From assembly GCA_946122785.1 (NCBI GenBank), contig CAMGYJ010000004.1:12732150-12796149 (forward strand): a stretch of 64,000 nucleotides of DNA, read 5' to 3'. Source of the stretch: Linum tenue (Eukaryota > Streptophyta > Magnoliopsida > Malpighiales > Linaceae). The notes beneath the pieces were generated by a model. That model was not told the DNA's origin, did not search any database, and was given only the letters and a program-made list of their open reading frames with translations. This document shows positions 53,172 to 64,000 of the stretch, piece after piece (position 1 is the stretch's first letter; every line of letters begins with the position of its first letter). The translations under genes and the position numbers were made by a program.

Positions 53172-55088
53172 ATTCAGAGTTTTTTTGCTATTTTTTTCGG
53201 GGGTTTTTTTCGAGGAGTGTGTTTCAATGCTTGGTCTGCTTATTGAGCGGCAAGAGAGCATCTCCGTCATTAATTTTACAAACGCGACAGCTACTGATTC
53301 TTTATTTTTGTCAACGAATTTGGAGGGGTGGGCTTCGTCCACGACAGTCTACATCGGCGGCCGGAGGTTTCTAACTACTAGACCCTATTTCTTTAATTTA
53401 CTTATGCCGGCAAAGGTAGGGCTTTGATTTTGGAATTTGTTTGCGCGGAGTTCGATAAAGGATCACGGATGTGCTTGGTTATGGTTAGTTAAAATATCAT
53501 ATAATAAGAGTAAAATTTTAAATAATTTAGTTAAAATTATATATGGTTTAAATTTAAAAAGGAAAGAGCAACTAATAAAACTAGCTAGACAAGTCAAGTC
53601 GGGAAGAGTATTTATAAATTTTTCTCATCCCAGACAAGTCATATAGACTGGATGAATTAGATCCAGAATTGTCATCATAAATAATTAGATTAATTATCCG
53701 AATATTGATGCACACATCTTCCGATGGGTTCATGGATGTTGGCTATAATGGGTCAACGTGAACGGCTAAGAGGACGACGGGCTGGGTTGGAAAAGGCACG
53801 AATTGCATGGGCTTTGCAATGGTAACGAAGCTGTTTAAGAGGAAGACGGGCTGCTTTAAATCGTGGGCTAGGAATGGTAATGGGCTGGTCGGACGTATAT
53901 CTTGCTGTCTATGCTCGTTTTGTGGCACGTTGGATATTTAGTTCAAGGTTGTGGCGTGTTAGATTGATCCTATAATTTGTTTTGTGCCCGGTTGGATATT
54001 TTGTTTAGAGTTTTACTTGGCCGGTTCGTTAAAATCGAGAAGCAAACTATGACATGATAAATGCAGTTAAATTATTCAAACAATTAAAATTTTACTTATT
54101 TACAGCTTTATCATAGCTAAAATATTATTTAATAAAAGTAAACTACTATATTATTTGAGTAAAATTACATCTGATTTAAACATAAAATGACACGAGAATA
54201 AGATAGGTCCAAAACGAATCAAGTCGGAAAAGCAGTCATAATCGTCTTGCCTCACCTAAAGAGTGCTAATTATCATTCCAAAATAAATCAAATATGTCAG
54301 ATAAAACATATCAGGTCGAAATTCTATGAGCAATAGAACTCCCAGCATTTGTCAAATAAAGAATGCAGGCCTTTCTCCAAAAAGTATAATATATTACCCT
54401 CGAGAAGCCATTCTTTGTGATATGCCAAGTCAAGCGATCTCTCACAGTTAATTAGGCAAATGAATGATAGAATAACCAAGTTAACAACAGACACAGTTAA
54501 AAGAGAAAACTAAGTTAACAACAGACAGGAAAGAAACTCCTAAAGACCTGGGTTGTTTTCAATCATCTGGAAATTTATATATCTCTTATAATCACCAACT
54601 ATGAAAGCTAGTTGACAAATAAAATCTTTTTTACTTTCGTTATGATAATAACGATCATTTAACCCATCATAAGAGTATAATAGTGTTATGAGTATTATAC
54701 AACAAAATTATTTATACTTCCATGCAACCAACCAAACCAAACTTTCATGATTCCCTATTTTATTTCCATGTGCTCAAAAAACCAAAGCATTATGGGTCAA
54801 AAAATAAATGAGCCTGCCTATTTACTAAACCAAAACATTTTGGACATCTACTAGACTTTAGGATTATGTACAATACCATGACAGCCACCTCAAACTATGT
54901 ATAGTTTAAGTGTTTTTGTAGGAGAGCTTGAACTTCCCGACGAGTGGTATTGATATGTATTTAATATTTATGTTAAGGGTTTGTTGTAAGCTAACTATAA
55001 TAGGTGCTGAGATGATGAATGATGTATTAACTCGAATGATGATGATAATCATGGATGGTTAGTCTTATTATTATTGCTTATATATAAT
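53172..55088. other. Upstream region of dioxygenase gene and intergenic DNA
   Basis: No coding sequence supported. A minus-strand TATAAATA lies at 53609-53616, about 440 bp before the ATG, and could be a TATA box with a long leader (weak evidence). A small direct repeat, GGCTAAGAGGACGACGGGCTG against TAAGAGGAAGACGGGCTG, lies at about 53764 and 53835. The rest is AT-rich. Confidence 0.4.
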
Positions 55089-55680
55089 TGTTGGGGTAGT
55101 AGAGAGGAGCCCATGAAAGTTAAAAGCCTATTGGGCCTTGTTGAGGTAGTAGAGAGGAGCCCATGAAAGTTAAGAGTCTGTTGGGCCTGAAGCCCATTTA
55201 TGGCCTATGGGGGTATGACCTAGGTGGCTATGAAGGAATAGGGGCGCATGACGACAAAATAGGCTCGCAGACAAGGAAGTACAGGTGGGCAAAGTCGGAA
55301 GGGCGCCACGAGGCCAGTGGTCCCCCTAGGCGCCCCGACGTGGAAAACGGACAGTGTGCCACGTGTAGGCGCGTAGGCGCCAGGGGAGACCAGGCATTTA
55401 ATGCTGGGCTGACGTAAGGCTTGGTGGCAGGAGTTGGTCGGAGCTTGGTCGAGGAGCCCGAGTAGTATAAATAGCACTTGGTAGGTAGCATTTAAGCAGG
55501 TTGGCTTTCTCACACTAAAACTTCTTTCTTCACTTCTCTCTCTAGAGTTGCTTCTGACTTGATCGTTGGAGTGCTAACGGGCGGGTCTAGCCCTTTAGGC
55601 GCCCGTCCTGTAGGGTCTAAGCGCTAGGCGTGGAGCAGTCGGAGGAGTCTCGGGGGTGTGAGAGTGTCTTGGCTTCAACA
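55089..55680 (+). repeat. 5' LTR of Tat-like element
   Basis: Begins TGTTGGGGTAGTAGAG and ends GGCTTCAACA. The first 50 bp are tandemly duplicated (55089-55138 and 55139-55188), so the true start could be either copy. Confidence 0.75.
55466..55473 (+). promoter_or_regulatory. TATA box in Tat-like LTR
   Basis: AGTATAAATAGCAC lies about 215 bp before the LTR end and is followed by a CT-rich stretch (TTCTTTCTTCACTTCTCTCT). This is consistent with a start near 55500. Confidence 0.65.
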
Positions 55681-55682
55681 AT

Positions 55683-55700
55683 TGGCGCGCCAGGAAGGGG
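55683..55700 (+). other. Primer-binding site, tRNA unassigned
   Basis: TGGCGCGCCAGGAAGGGG starts two bases after the LTR with the TGG that pairs with tRNA CCA. I cannot assign the tRNA with certainty. It differs from the tRNA-Asp site of the other gypsy elements here. Confidence 0.6.
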
Positions 55701-55721
55701 GCGTTCGGCAAGTTAAGGAAG

Positions 55722-58700
55722 ATGGAAGACTTGAATGTTGGTAGTGTAGGCGCAGAGGATGCGGAAACGGAGAATTCCAGTCACGAGGGGAGCGAGCAGC
55801 GGGCAAGCCCGGTAGTGAGCATGGACGTAGAGGACGAAAGCCGTGAGCGCCCATCTATGGAGAGTGATTCGTTGTCAAAGAGGGAGCTGTTCAAGATTAT
55901 TGCTGACCAAGACCGAGCAATAGCAATGCTTCGAAGGGAATTGGAGGGAGGAATGAGCGTTGATACAAGGGAATACAGCCCCCCGGTGAGGAAGCGGGAT
56001 AGGCTCATAGATGATTCGGAGGTTAGCGAGTATGGGCGCCCGGGCTATGAAGGCCACAATTCTGAGGTAACGCCACCTAGGCGCCCTGGTGTGTGTAGGG
56101 CGCCAGGCGAATGGGCCATCCCGGCGCCGGAAGAACAGAACCCATGGACGCCCAAGCGGCAGGCCAGGCGCTTTGGGATCAGACAACCCTTAGCGCAAAG
56201 TGTGTTAATGGAACCAGCGGGAACTACACTCCCGCCGCTGACCAGCTATGATGGAGTCACTGACCCAGAAGATCATCTGAATAGCTATTTCACAAAGATG
56301 CAATTGTACAATAGCACGGATGCCACGTTGTGTAAGGTGTTTCCTTCGACATTCGCAGGGGTAGTCTTAGATTGGTATCATCAGTTGGAGGAGGGGCGCA
56401 TCGAGTGCTTTGAGCAATTTGCAGAGCTATTCTTGTCCAAGTTTGCTAGCCGTAAGCGGCGGACGTTGACTATAGGCGCTTTGTTTAAAATCAAGCAGAG
56501 AGAGGGTGAGGCGCTTAGAGAGTTCTATGACCGTTGGATTTCGGTCGCCATGGCCGTGAAGGACGTGCAACCTCCAGTCCTGGGAGTGTGTCTTGAGGAG
56601 TGTACGAATAGTGACGAGTTGTGTCGGGTGCTGTCTAAGAGGGCTGTAGTGTCAACTGAAGATCTGGATCGAAGGGTTCAGAAGGTTATTGCCTTGGAGG
56701 AAACGTTGGCCGCGAGGAGGGCAGAGAAGAGGCGTGTTGGTAGGGAAGAAGTGGAGGTGCGCCAGGCGCCGAAGCCATTCATTATGAACAACGCGCCGCA
56801 AAGGAGGATGGAGAGTCAGCGCCCACCACCCAGGAGTGCGGGAAATTTCACAGAATATAACGACTCTCTGAAAAACATTCTGCAATACGTGAAGGACAGG
56901 GGATACCATGTGCGTTGGCTGGGACCTATGCGTGGGCAACCAAACGAGCGGAACCTTGATCGATATTGTGACTTTCATCGGGATAAGGGGCATCATACGG
57001 CCGATTGCTACCAACTGAAATCGGAGTTGCAGACGTTAGCCGACCGAGGAATGCTCAACGACTTCATAAGAAAGACGGAAGAAAGGACTCACCGCGCGTA
57101 TTTCGCAAGAGAGACGAGGCCAGTGCCTGCTATGGTAACTGAACCAAAAGCGCCTAATCTTCCCGTCATGCAACAGGCGCCTGGTAATCTCCCTGCGCTT
57201 GAGACCCTCCCTCCTCCACTTGAAATACCCCCGCCTCCGTTTGAGCTGAATCAGGAAGGGGGACCAAACCGGGTTAGACTCACGGTGGAATCCATAACCG
57301 GAACCGTCGATTTGCGGGACAAGTTGGACAGGTCTAGGCGCCTCCGAGCTGCCTCTGTGGAGGCGAAGGCGGCTGTGCAAATATGCTTTAATCAGGAGGC
57401 CGATGAAGCGTGTCAAGTACCCTCAGAGGAAGCTTTGGAGATACAGGGAATCATTGCAGGGTGCAAGGTCAAGAGGATGTTGGTGGATACGGGAAGTTCG
57501 ATGGATGTTTTGTTCAAAAGCACGTTCGAGCGCATGCAGCTGGCGCCGGAATTGGTAAGCCCCTCTGATTCGGTGCTGATAGGGTTTTCGGGGGCGCCTG
57601 CCCATGTGATCGGGCGCGTGCGCCTCCCGGTAACATTGGGCGACGAAGTGCATCGAGTGACGCATGCCGTGGAGTTTGGGATAGTGGATTGCCCCTCGCC
57701 ATACAACGTCATATTGGGAAGGCCCCTGTTGGCGTTATTCAATGGGGTAGCCTCGACTTGCCACCAAACGTTGAAGTTCGTCGCCCCACAAGGCATAGGA
57801 ATTTCACGGGGAGAAGGCGCCCCCCGCTATGCGCGAGAAGAGGAAGGAAGAAGGAAGGGCGTGCGGAGGCACCGAGTGAACAACATAGACATTCGGCCGG
57901 AGGAGGCGCCTAGAGCAGAGGCTATGGATGATGAGTTCAGGGTACCGATCGAAGAAGGGCGCCCGGACAGGCAGGTACGAGTGTCAGCACAGGCTCCTGA
58001 GCACATGAGGGCGCCTTTGATCAAGTTGTTGCGAGAATTCGGGGAGCTATTCGCTTGGAGCCCCCAGGACATGCCGGGAGTATCGCCAGATGTGGCGGCG
58101 CATCGATTGGCCGTCGAGGAAGGAAAGAAGCCTGTCCAGCAAAAGCGAAGGAATTTGACTCAAGAGAAGGAAGAAGCCCTAAGGAAGGAAGTCGATAAAT
58201 TGCTTGAGGCTGGGTTCGTCGAAGAGGCCAGATACATCACGTGGCTATCGAACGTAGTGTTCGTCCCAAAGCCGTCGGGGGATTGGAGGATGTGTGTGGA
58301 TTTCACAAACCTTAACCGGGCGTGCCCAACAGACGCCTACCCATTGCCACGCATTGATATACTTGTGGACGCCACGGCCTACCATGAGGCGCTCAGCTTC
58401 CTTGATATGTTTTCGGGGTATCATCAAATTCCCATGGTGGAGGAGGATAGAGCAAAGACCGCCTTCATGACACCCTTTGGTAACTTCTGCTATAAAGTGA
58501 TGGCATTTGGATTGAAGAACGCAGGCGCCACGTATCAGCGCATGGTGAATCAAATCTTTCGGAAGCAGTTGGGAAGGAACGTGGAGGCATACGTTGACAA
58601 TTTGATCGTGAAAAGTAAGAGGCGCCAAGACCACATTTTGGACTAGCGTGAAACATTTGAGACTATGCGCTCATACAACCTGCGACTAAACCCACAGAAA

Positions 58701-61184
58701 TGTGTGTTCCTTGCGGAGGCCGGCAAGTTCTTGGGATTCATGATCACGAAGAGAGGAATTGAAGCCAACCCCAAGCAAGTTGAAGCAATTATGAGGTTGA
58801 CGCCTCCCCGAACACCGAAGGAGGTGCAGGGATTGACGGGAAGATTGGCAGCGCTTGGGCGCTTCATTCCGAGGTCCTCGGATAGAGGCGCCCCTTTCTT
58901 ACAAACATTGAAGAAGGCCCGCAAGTTTAAATGGACGGAGGAGTGCGATGAGGCCTTCGGGGATCTAAAAAAGTTGCTGGTCGCGCCTACGGTGATGACG
59001 GCACCCAGGCCTAAAGAGACTCTATATTTGTACATCGCGGTCTCCCGGATTGCTGTGAGTGCGGTGTTGGTGTCTAAAGATCCGTCAACAAATGAGGAGC
59101 GACCGGTGTACTATGTAAGTCGTACCATGGTGGTGCACGAAACGAGGTATGCGCCTATTGAGAAGGCGGCGCTGGCGGTGGTAATGGCGGCAAACAAACT
59201 TAGGCCCTACTTCCAGGCTCATAGCATCGTCGTGCTCACAAATTTACCTCTCCGAACGGTCTTGGGGTCCATGGATGTGTCCGGGCGCCTGGTTAAGTGG
59301 GCTGTTCAGCTGAGCGAGTTTGACGTGAGCTATGCGCCCCGACCAGCCATAAAGGCTCAAGTGTTGGCTGATTTCGTGGCCGAAGGAGTAGTTGATATGG
59401 GAAGCGGCGTGGAAGAGTGTTGGCAAGTTCAGGTGGATGGAGCCGCAAGTCGAGCTGGTGCGGGAGCGGGTATTGTGCTAATTAGCCCCCTAGGCGCCAT
59501 GCATGAAGTCGCTCTGCGATTTGCAACCCTTAAGACAAACAATGCGGCGGAGTATGAGGCTGTGTTAGCGGGGCTCCACATGGCAAGGGAGCTAGGCGCC
59601 CAGAAGGTTAATGTCCAAACCGACTCAGCGCTGGTGGTCAATCAGTTGAACGATGTGTATGAGGTCAAAGAGGAGGCGCTAGGCGCGTACGTTCGTGCCG
59701 TCAAAGAAAAGTGTGCGTGGTTTCGGGAGGCGACGTTCACATATATTCCAAGGGAGGAGAACGCCCATGCGGATGCCCTATCCAAGTTGGCCACGACGCT
59801 GGATTTTGGAGAGGATAGAAAGGTGATAGTCACCAAAGAGGCCCCGCGCGAGGAAAGGGTGATGGCAACTTTCCTCGGAGAAGCATCGGATGGGTGGATG
59901 GCGCCTATCATGTTGTTCCTAACGCAAGGTGTGGTCCCGGAAGACCCGAAAGAGGCTTGGCGCTTGAGAAGGAAGGCGGCGCGATGTGTCATCATGGAGG
60001 GAGTGCTATACAAGAGGTCTCACTCTGGCGCCTACCTTCGGTGCCTCACAGAAGCTGAAGGGCAAAGGGCCATCGCGGAAGTACACCAAGGAACGTGTGG
60101 AATGCACGCGGGAGCTCGGAGCCTGGAGAATGTGTTGTTAAGGCAGGGATATTACTGGCCGACAATGAGAGCTGACGCTGGGAAGCACGTGGCCGGTTGC
60201 CATCAATGTCAAATCCATGCCAACGATATACATGTGCCAGCGGCACCCATGCATGGAAACGTAGGCGCCTGGCCCTTCGCTCAATGGGGGATGGACCTAC
60301 TGGGACCCTTCCCCAAGGCGCCCGGGCAGTTAAAATATCTAATTGTGGCTATTGATTACTTTACCAAGTGGATTGAGGCGGAACCATTGGCATCTATCAC
60401 AGAAGTGCAAGTGCGGAAGTTCGCAAGGAAGAACATTTTCACGAGGTTCGGGCTGCCAGAATCGATCATCACCGACCATGGCAAGCAGTTTGATTGCAAG
60501 AAGTTCATTGACTTCTGCGACGAAAATGGAGTGTTCTTGAGGTTCTCCTCCGTGGCGTACCCGCAAGCAAATGGGCAGGCTGAGGCAGCTAACAAAAACA
60601 TATTACATGGGCTACATACCAGGCTCACCGAGGCCAAGGGGAACTGGGTGGAGGAACTTCCAAGCGTCTTATGGGCGCATAGGACCACCTTCAAAGTTGC
60701 AACAGGAGAAACGCCTTTTGCGCTGACATACGGGAGTGAGGCGGTGTTGCCGGTGGAGGTGCGCATTCCGACCTTTCGGATGGCGCATAGGGAGGAGTCG
60801 ATGGAGGCGCAGGAGCGGATCAATGAGTTGGATCTCCTGGACGAACTCCGCGAGAAAGCTGCTCTGCGCCTGGAGGCCATGAAATCACAAGTGGCTCGGT
60901 ACTACAACAAGAAGATGCGCCCACACGACATTGTGGCTGGGAGTTTAGTGTTGAAGCGCGACTTCCGACCAAAAGCTACTGATGGAAAGTTGGCACCAAA
61001 GTGGAAGGGACCGTATCGTGTGCAAGAGGTAGTGGGACCAGGCACGTTTAAGCTGGAGCATTTGTCAGAGAAGAAGGTAAAGAGAACGTGGAACGCCCAG
61101 AACTTGCGAAGGTATTGGTTTGCTGAGACCAATGAGACAGGGGAGGATGATAGGGTGCCAGAAGGGGCGCCCAGCATGTGGTAA
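55722..61184 (+). pseudogene. Tat-like gag-pol polyprotein with one nonsense codon
   Basis: A single frame of 1821 codons is interrupted only by TAG at 58644-58646. In order: gag (about residues 168-340, SYDGVTDPEDHLNSYF), a CxxH-type knuckle (YCDFHRDKGHHTADC, about 410), aspartic protease (LVDTGSSMDVLF, about 587), and RT (DWRMCVDFTNLN about 851, FLDMFSGYHQIP). RNase H lies near 59020-59370 and a second plant-type RNase H (VQVDGAASRAGAGAGIVL) near 59425-59790. Integrase follows, with an HHCC finger (60080-60210) and DDE residues at MDLLGPFP, ITDHGKQF and GQAEAANK (60287-60585). The RT catalytic box reads YVDN, not YVDD. Either lesion would block reverse transcription. Gag and integrase remain intact. 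Confidence 0.9.
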
Positions 61185-61735
61185 TTACAAGAGAAAGTTT
61201 CGAGCCTTGGGGTGTTATTTTTTTGGTAGGAATAGGGGGGAACGCTTACATGCGCCCGCAACATATTCACAGCGCCCTTTAGCACCCGGGATACTTAAAG
61301 CGCCCGGTAGTAGCGCCCAAGGTTTATTTTTTGAAATCGGAATACATATATAGAGCTACTTCGTTGTTTTACTTAAAGATAGTATTTCAAAGCGCCCTCA
61401 TGCGCCCGTAACACTTATGTAAAGCGCCCTTCAGCGCCCGGGATACTTAAAGCGCCCAATTATAGCGCCCTGAGGTTGTTTTTGAAGTTGGAATATATAT
61501 ACAAAGTTGCTTCGGTATATAGCTTATTGGACCCGATCATCATGCCTTTAAAATACACCCGATATGTACCATGCGCCCGATTACCAGTTAAATGCGCCCT
61601 TAAATGCGCTCGATACATACTCTGCGCCCGATACATGCTATGCGCCCCCATGCTAGTTAAATGCGCCCTTATATGCGCCCCATACCAGTTATCCGCGCCC
61701 GATATATGCTATGCGCCCCGAATAATGGAGAAAAC
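61185..61735 (+). repeat. GCGCCC-rich spacer with tandem repeats
   Basis: A block of about 120 bp occurs twice (about 61265-61380 and 61390-61510), each with CCCGGGATACTTAAAGCGCCC. After that come shorter units of the form ATGCGCCCGATACATGCT (61565-61725). Non-coding. Confidence 0.75.
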
Positions 61736-61944
61736 ATAGAATCAAGGCATGAAGGTTATAAAAGAGGAAAGAACATTCATCTTGACATAAGGAGAGCAAA
61801 ATAACAGCTAAGTCCCATACTCTAAAGTTAAACACGCGCGATAAGCAAGAAAGAAACAAGTCTGGCAGTACATGCGCATAAGGGCGCCTATGAACGTGCA
61901 ACAAAATAATGAGACGCATCGAAAGTCTGACATAAAATGAAAAA

Positions 61945-62655
61945 TCAATCTTCTTCATTCGCGTCCTCGTCGCCGCTAGACTCCGAGCTCGACCCAGAAT
62001 CGGCTTCATCCGCTTCATTTTGGGGAGGCGCAGGAGCAGCATCGGCAATGGGGCGCCCGCTGGCCATAAAATCGATCACAAAATCGGCCATCTCTTTAAC
62101 ATCCCAAGTGATATTGGGATGATCCGCCTCCAACTTCCTTTTTAGAATGAGGATGCTATTCAAAGATGCTTGCGCCTTGATAGCCAAGTCTGACACAGGC
62201 GCTTGGGAAGAAGCCTTCTCGCCCTTAAGCGCCTCTAACTCCTCCTGGCGCCTCTTACTTTCTCGGATCAGATGCCTATTCTCCTTCTGTAAGGCCTTCT
62301 TCTCGTCGATGAGGAGGTCGATTTCACTCCTCTGGGCGCCGGCCTCCTTGTCCATATCCGCCTTCTCCTTCACCAACCTAGCCACCTCTTCATGATGCGC
62401 CCTCTTAAGAGTCTCGAGCTGGGCCTCATGCTCTACCTTTAGTTTCTCCCTTTCTTCATCCACCCTTTTCTGTAGGAGGGACGCAGCCTTGGCGGCCTCA
62501 AGATTGGCGTTCTCGCACTCCTGCGCCAACTCTGTTTGGCGCCTCCGCGCCGTCTCCAGATCATCTTGCGCCACGCCAAGCCTGTTGGAGGCTTCCACCT
62601 CTCCCAGGCGCAGCGCCTCTTGCGCCATGGCACCATTCCTGGCCAAGTGGAGCAT
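61945..62655 (-). CDS. Antisense ORF of Tat-like element, coiled-coil part
   Basis: 236 codons from ATG at 62655. Most of the protein (about residues 25-150) is a charged heptad-like helix (LETARRRQTELAQECENANL and similar), with a short conserved-looking segment and an acidic Ser-rich tail. Antisense ORFs after pol are known in Tat-lineage elements, with unclear roles. It is probably the last exon of a spliced gene with the readings at 62743-63438 and 63478-63963. Confidence 0.55.
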   Translation of the reverse strand: MLHLARNGAMAQEALRLGEVEASNRLGVAQDDLETARRRQTELAQECENANLEAAKAASLLQKRVDEEREKLKVEHEAQLETLKRAHHEEVARLVKEKADMDKEAGAQRSEIDLLIDEKKALQKENRHLIRESKRRQEELEALKGEKASSQAPVSDLAIKAQASLNSILILKRKLEADHPNITWDVKEMADFVIDFMASGRPIADAAPAPPQNEADEADSGSSSESSGDEDANEED

Positions 62656-62742
62656 CTACGCCAAAATCAAAGCAACAAATCTGAACTCGTCAATATGGGC
62701 GCATACCGTGGCAAGCCAAAGTAAAGCATAGTGATAAAAAGC

Positions 62743-63400
62743 CTAAAACCATAAGGAAGTAAACTTAGAGGGCGCTTGTAATACCTCAGCTGCAATGCGC
62801 GCCACCTCTCCCCATAGGTTCCTCCCCTCAACGTTGGAGGGCGCTCGCAGTACCTCGGCGGCGTGGAAAGCAAAGCCGAGCGCCGAGCTTCGCTCCAGGG
62901 CGGACCTGTCTGAGCATTCCACGATGACTTTGTGCATGGGCGGCTGCAGCCACTTCTCTACAAAACCAAAAACTGGCGCCTCCTCGCCCGTGCGCTGCTT
63001 CTTGCCATGCGCCGGTTCACCATCATCGGCCTTCCTCTTGAGCCTGTTAGAAAGGGGGACATCATCAATGTCCAAGTCATGGTCGGACTGAGCAGACCCA
63101 GGCGCCTCTGTTTCAGGGGGGACATCAGCAGGCGCACTCCTTCCGCTGGACACTTTATGCGGCTTAATCCTTCGAGGACTTGAGCGCCCCTTTTCTTTGC
63201 CGGTCGGCGCAGCAGGCGCATCAGCTGCACTTGCAATCTTTGCGCGAGAGGAGGCGGATTTGCCCTTCCCTTTCTTGGAAGCGCCCTTCTTTGGACGGGA
63301 GGGCGCCTTGCCTGGGACCACAGGCGCCTGGTAGTCTAAACCCATGTTTTCGAGCTGGGTCTTCATTAGTGAAGCAATTGAGGTGTAATCCACGCCTGCA
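62743..63400 (-). CDS. Antisense ORF of Tat-like element, middle part
   Basis: Reads from VDYTSIASLMKTQLENMG through a Lys/Ser/Ala-rich basic linker and the nuclear-signal-like RLKRKADDGEPAHGKKQR. It ends in a FHAAEVLRAPSN segment. An acceptor-like TTTTGCAG lies just upstream at about 63395-63402. The simple joining to the reading at 63483 changes frame, so the exact splice, or an indel, is unresolved. Confidence 0.45.
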
Positions 63401-63477
63401 AAAGAAAGGCACAAGGAAGTGAGAATAATTTTGTGCAAGTAACTATGACACAGGCGCCACTACACGCTACTATGCGC

Positions 63478-63963
63478 CTACCCATCGTCTGCGTAATACT
63501 CATGCAATGCAGGGGTACGCGCGGCTGTGGAACTCAAGTTGACAGGGTGAAGGGACAGCAGGCGTGCATGCTCCTCCTCCTCCCTGGTTAACGCCTCGTC
63601 AACGTTAAAACGGGAGGTATTGCCAACCCTCCAACGCCGGGTAAACTGGCCACCACTCTCATAGAAGGAGTCCGCGTGCGGCTTGATAAAGAAATAGGAT
63701 CTATACCAAGAACGCCCCAACTTAGGGCAATCCTCCACGAAATGTCCCGGAATGTCCAGGCGCCTCTGTAGAGATAGGCAGTTCTTACTGCTGGCCATCG
63801 TAAAAAAATGCTTGAAGAGCTTGAATGTTGGAGAGATGTTGTTCTGACGGTATTTCAACCTGAACAGAACATGTATCAGGAAGACCGACGGTGACAAGCG
63901 CCCAATAGGATAGGCGCATGTCTCCAGAATTCCCTCTAAGATCGAATCCAAGGGAAAGCGCAA
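63478..63963 (-). CDS. Antisense ORF of Tat-like element, upstream part
   Basis: The minus-strand reading contains ISPTFKLFKHFFTMASSK and SWYRSYFFIKPHADSFYESG. This resembles the putative gypsy-type transposon domain found in antisense ORFs of plant Tat elements (recalled family pattern, not searched). It continues beyond the right edge of the window. It ends near a donor-like GGTAGG at 63477-63482. Confidence 0.5.
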   Translation of the reverse strand: MRFPLDSILEGILETCAYPIGRLSPSVFLIHVLFRLKYRQNNISPTFKLFKHFFTMASSKNCLSLQRRLDIPGHFVEDCPKLGRSWYRSYFFIKPHADSFYESGGQFTRRWRVGNTSRFNVDEALTREEEEHARLLSLHPVNLSSTAARTPALHEYYADDG

Positions 63964-64000
63964 CCCGAACTTAAAATACTCTCGATAGATCCAATCCAGC

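Larger units (their letters stand above)
55089..64000 (+). mobile_element. Tat-like Ty3/gypsy element, cut by window edge
   Basis: The left LTR (55089-55680) is followed by a primer site, a long gag-pol ORF (55722-61184), a repeat-rich spacer and antisense readings to the window end. The right LTR is outside the window, so target duplication and LTR age cannot be read. The two RNase H domains (one of the plant/archaeal type) and the antisense reading frames after pol are hallmarks of the Tat lineage. GCGCC motifs are unusually frequent throughout. Confidence 0.88.

Noticed and set aside
53175..53342. Longer start of the dioxygenase at 53342
   Set aside because: The extra 57 residues have no family resemblance. 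The ATG at 53171 gives a typical length, and the upstream frame is open by chance.
52680..53374. Plus-strand frames opposite dioxygenase exon 1
   Set aside because: They are antisense shadows of a well-supported exon.
58644..58646. Programmed stop-codon readthrough in gag-pol
   Set aside because: The TAG lies inside reverse transcriptase, not between gag and pol. The next bases (CGTGAA) do not match a known readthrough context.

Overview
The window looks like a transposon-dense, gene-poor stretch of a flowering-plant nuclear genome, most likely a eudicot. The evidence is the Athila-, Tat- and copia-type LTR retrotransposons, hAT and Mutator-like elements (MULEs), plant-style introns, a plant mobile domain gene, a QALGGH zinc-finger fragment and a gibberellin-oxidase-like gene. 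The species cannot be fixed from the sequence alone. Only one host gene looks intact: a three-exon 2-oxoglutarate dioxygenase, gibberellin 2-oxidase-like, on the minus strand at 50433-53171. A second host locus of unrecognised family, also minus strand, is shattered across 33225-48964.

Layout. 274-984 is a hAT miniature element. 1042-3328 is a MULE filled with 21-bp and 20-bp tandem repeats. 3494-4579 is a second MULE. 4625-22548 is a third MULE whose long inverted ends enclose captured F-box-like and C2H2 fragments and a stack of nested insertions: a copia fragment, broken by a 13.2-kb Athila-like element (5468-18708), itself broken by a hAT (7266-9236). 22700-23400 holds a decayed PIF1/Helitron-type helicase. 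24281-25727 and 25737-26078 are two MULEs sharing one 9-bp target site. 26907-32818 is a defective copia element with a triplicated gag segment.

33889-47894 is a MULE inside the broken host locus. It carries a plant mobile domain gene (plus strand) and a Mutator transposase (minus strand). The transposase is split by a three-LTR tandem retroelement (37467-46634). A three-LTR TRIM lies at 48307-48812 in the same host locus. Decayed repeats fill 49030-50140, the dioxygenase follows, and a long Tat-like gypsy element runs from 55089 off the right edge.

Most boundaries rest on exact target-site duplications (TSDs) read directly: TGCAGAAC, TATGTAGGG, AATGGAATG, CCTCC, ATCCCTAT, TAAATTTAT, GTAGG, CTCACAGTG, GGATG and GGCGC. 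These allow the insertion order to be worked out.

The most unusual signals are non-coding. Two related non-autonomous retroelement families carry three-module palindrome arrays at the same LTR position but with unrelated sequence. They also share 3' stem-loops whose two arms appear to have changed together. The large MULE carries arrays of about 23-bp hairpins directly upstream of the TATA boxes of both its genes.
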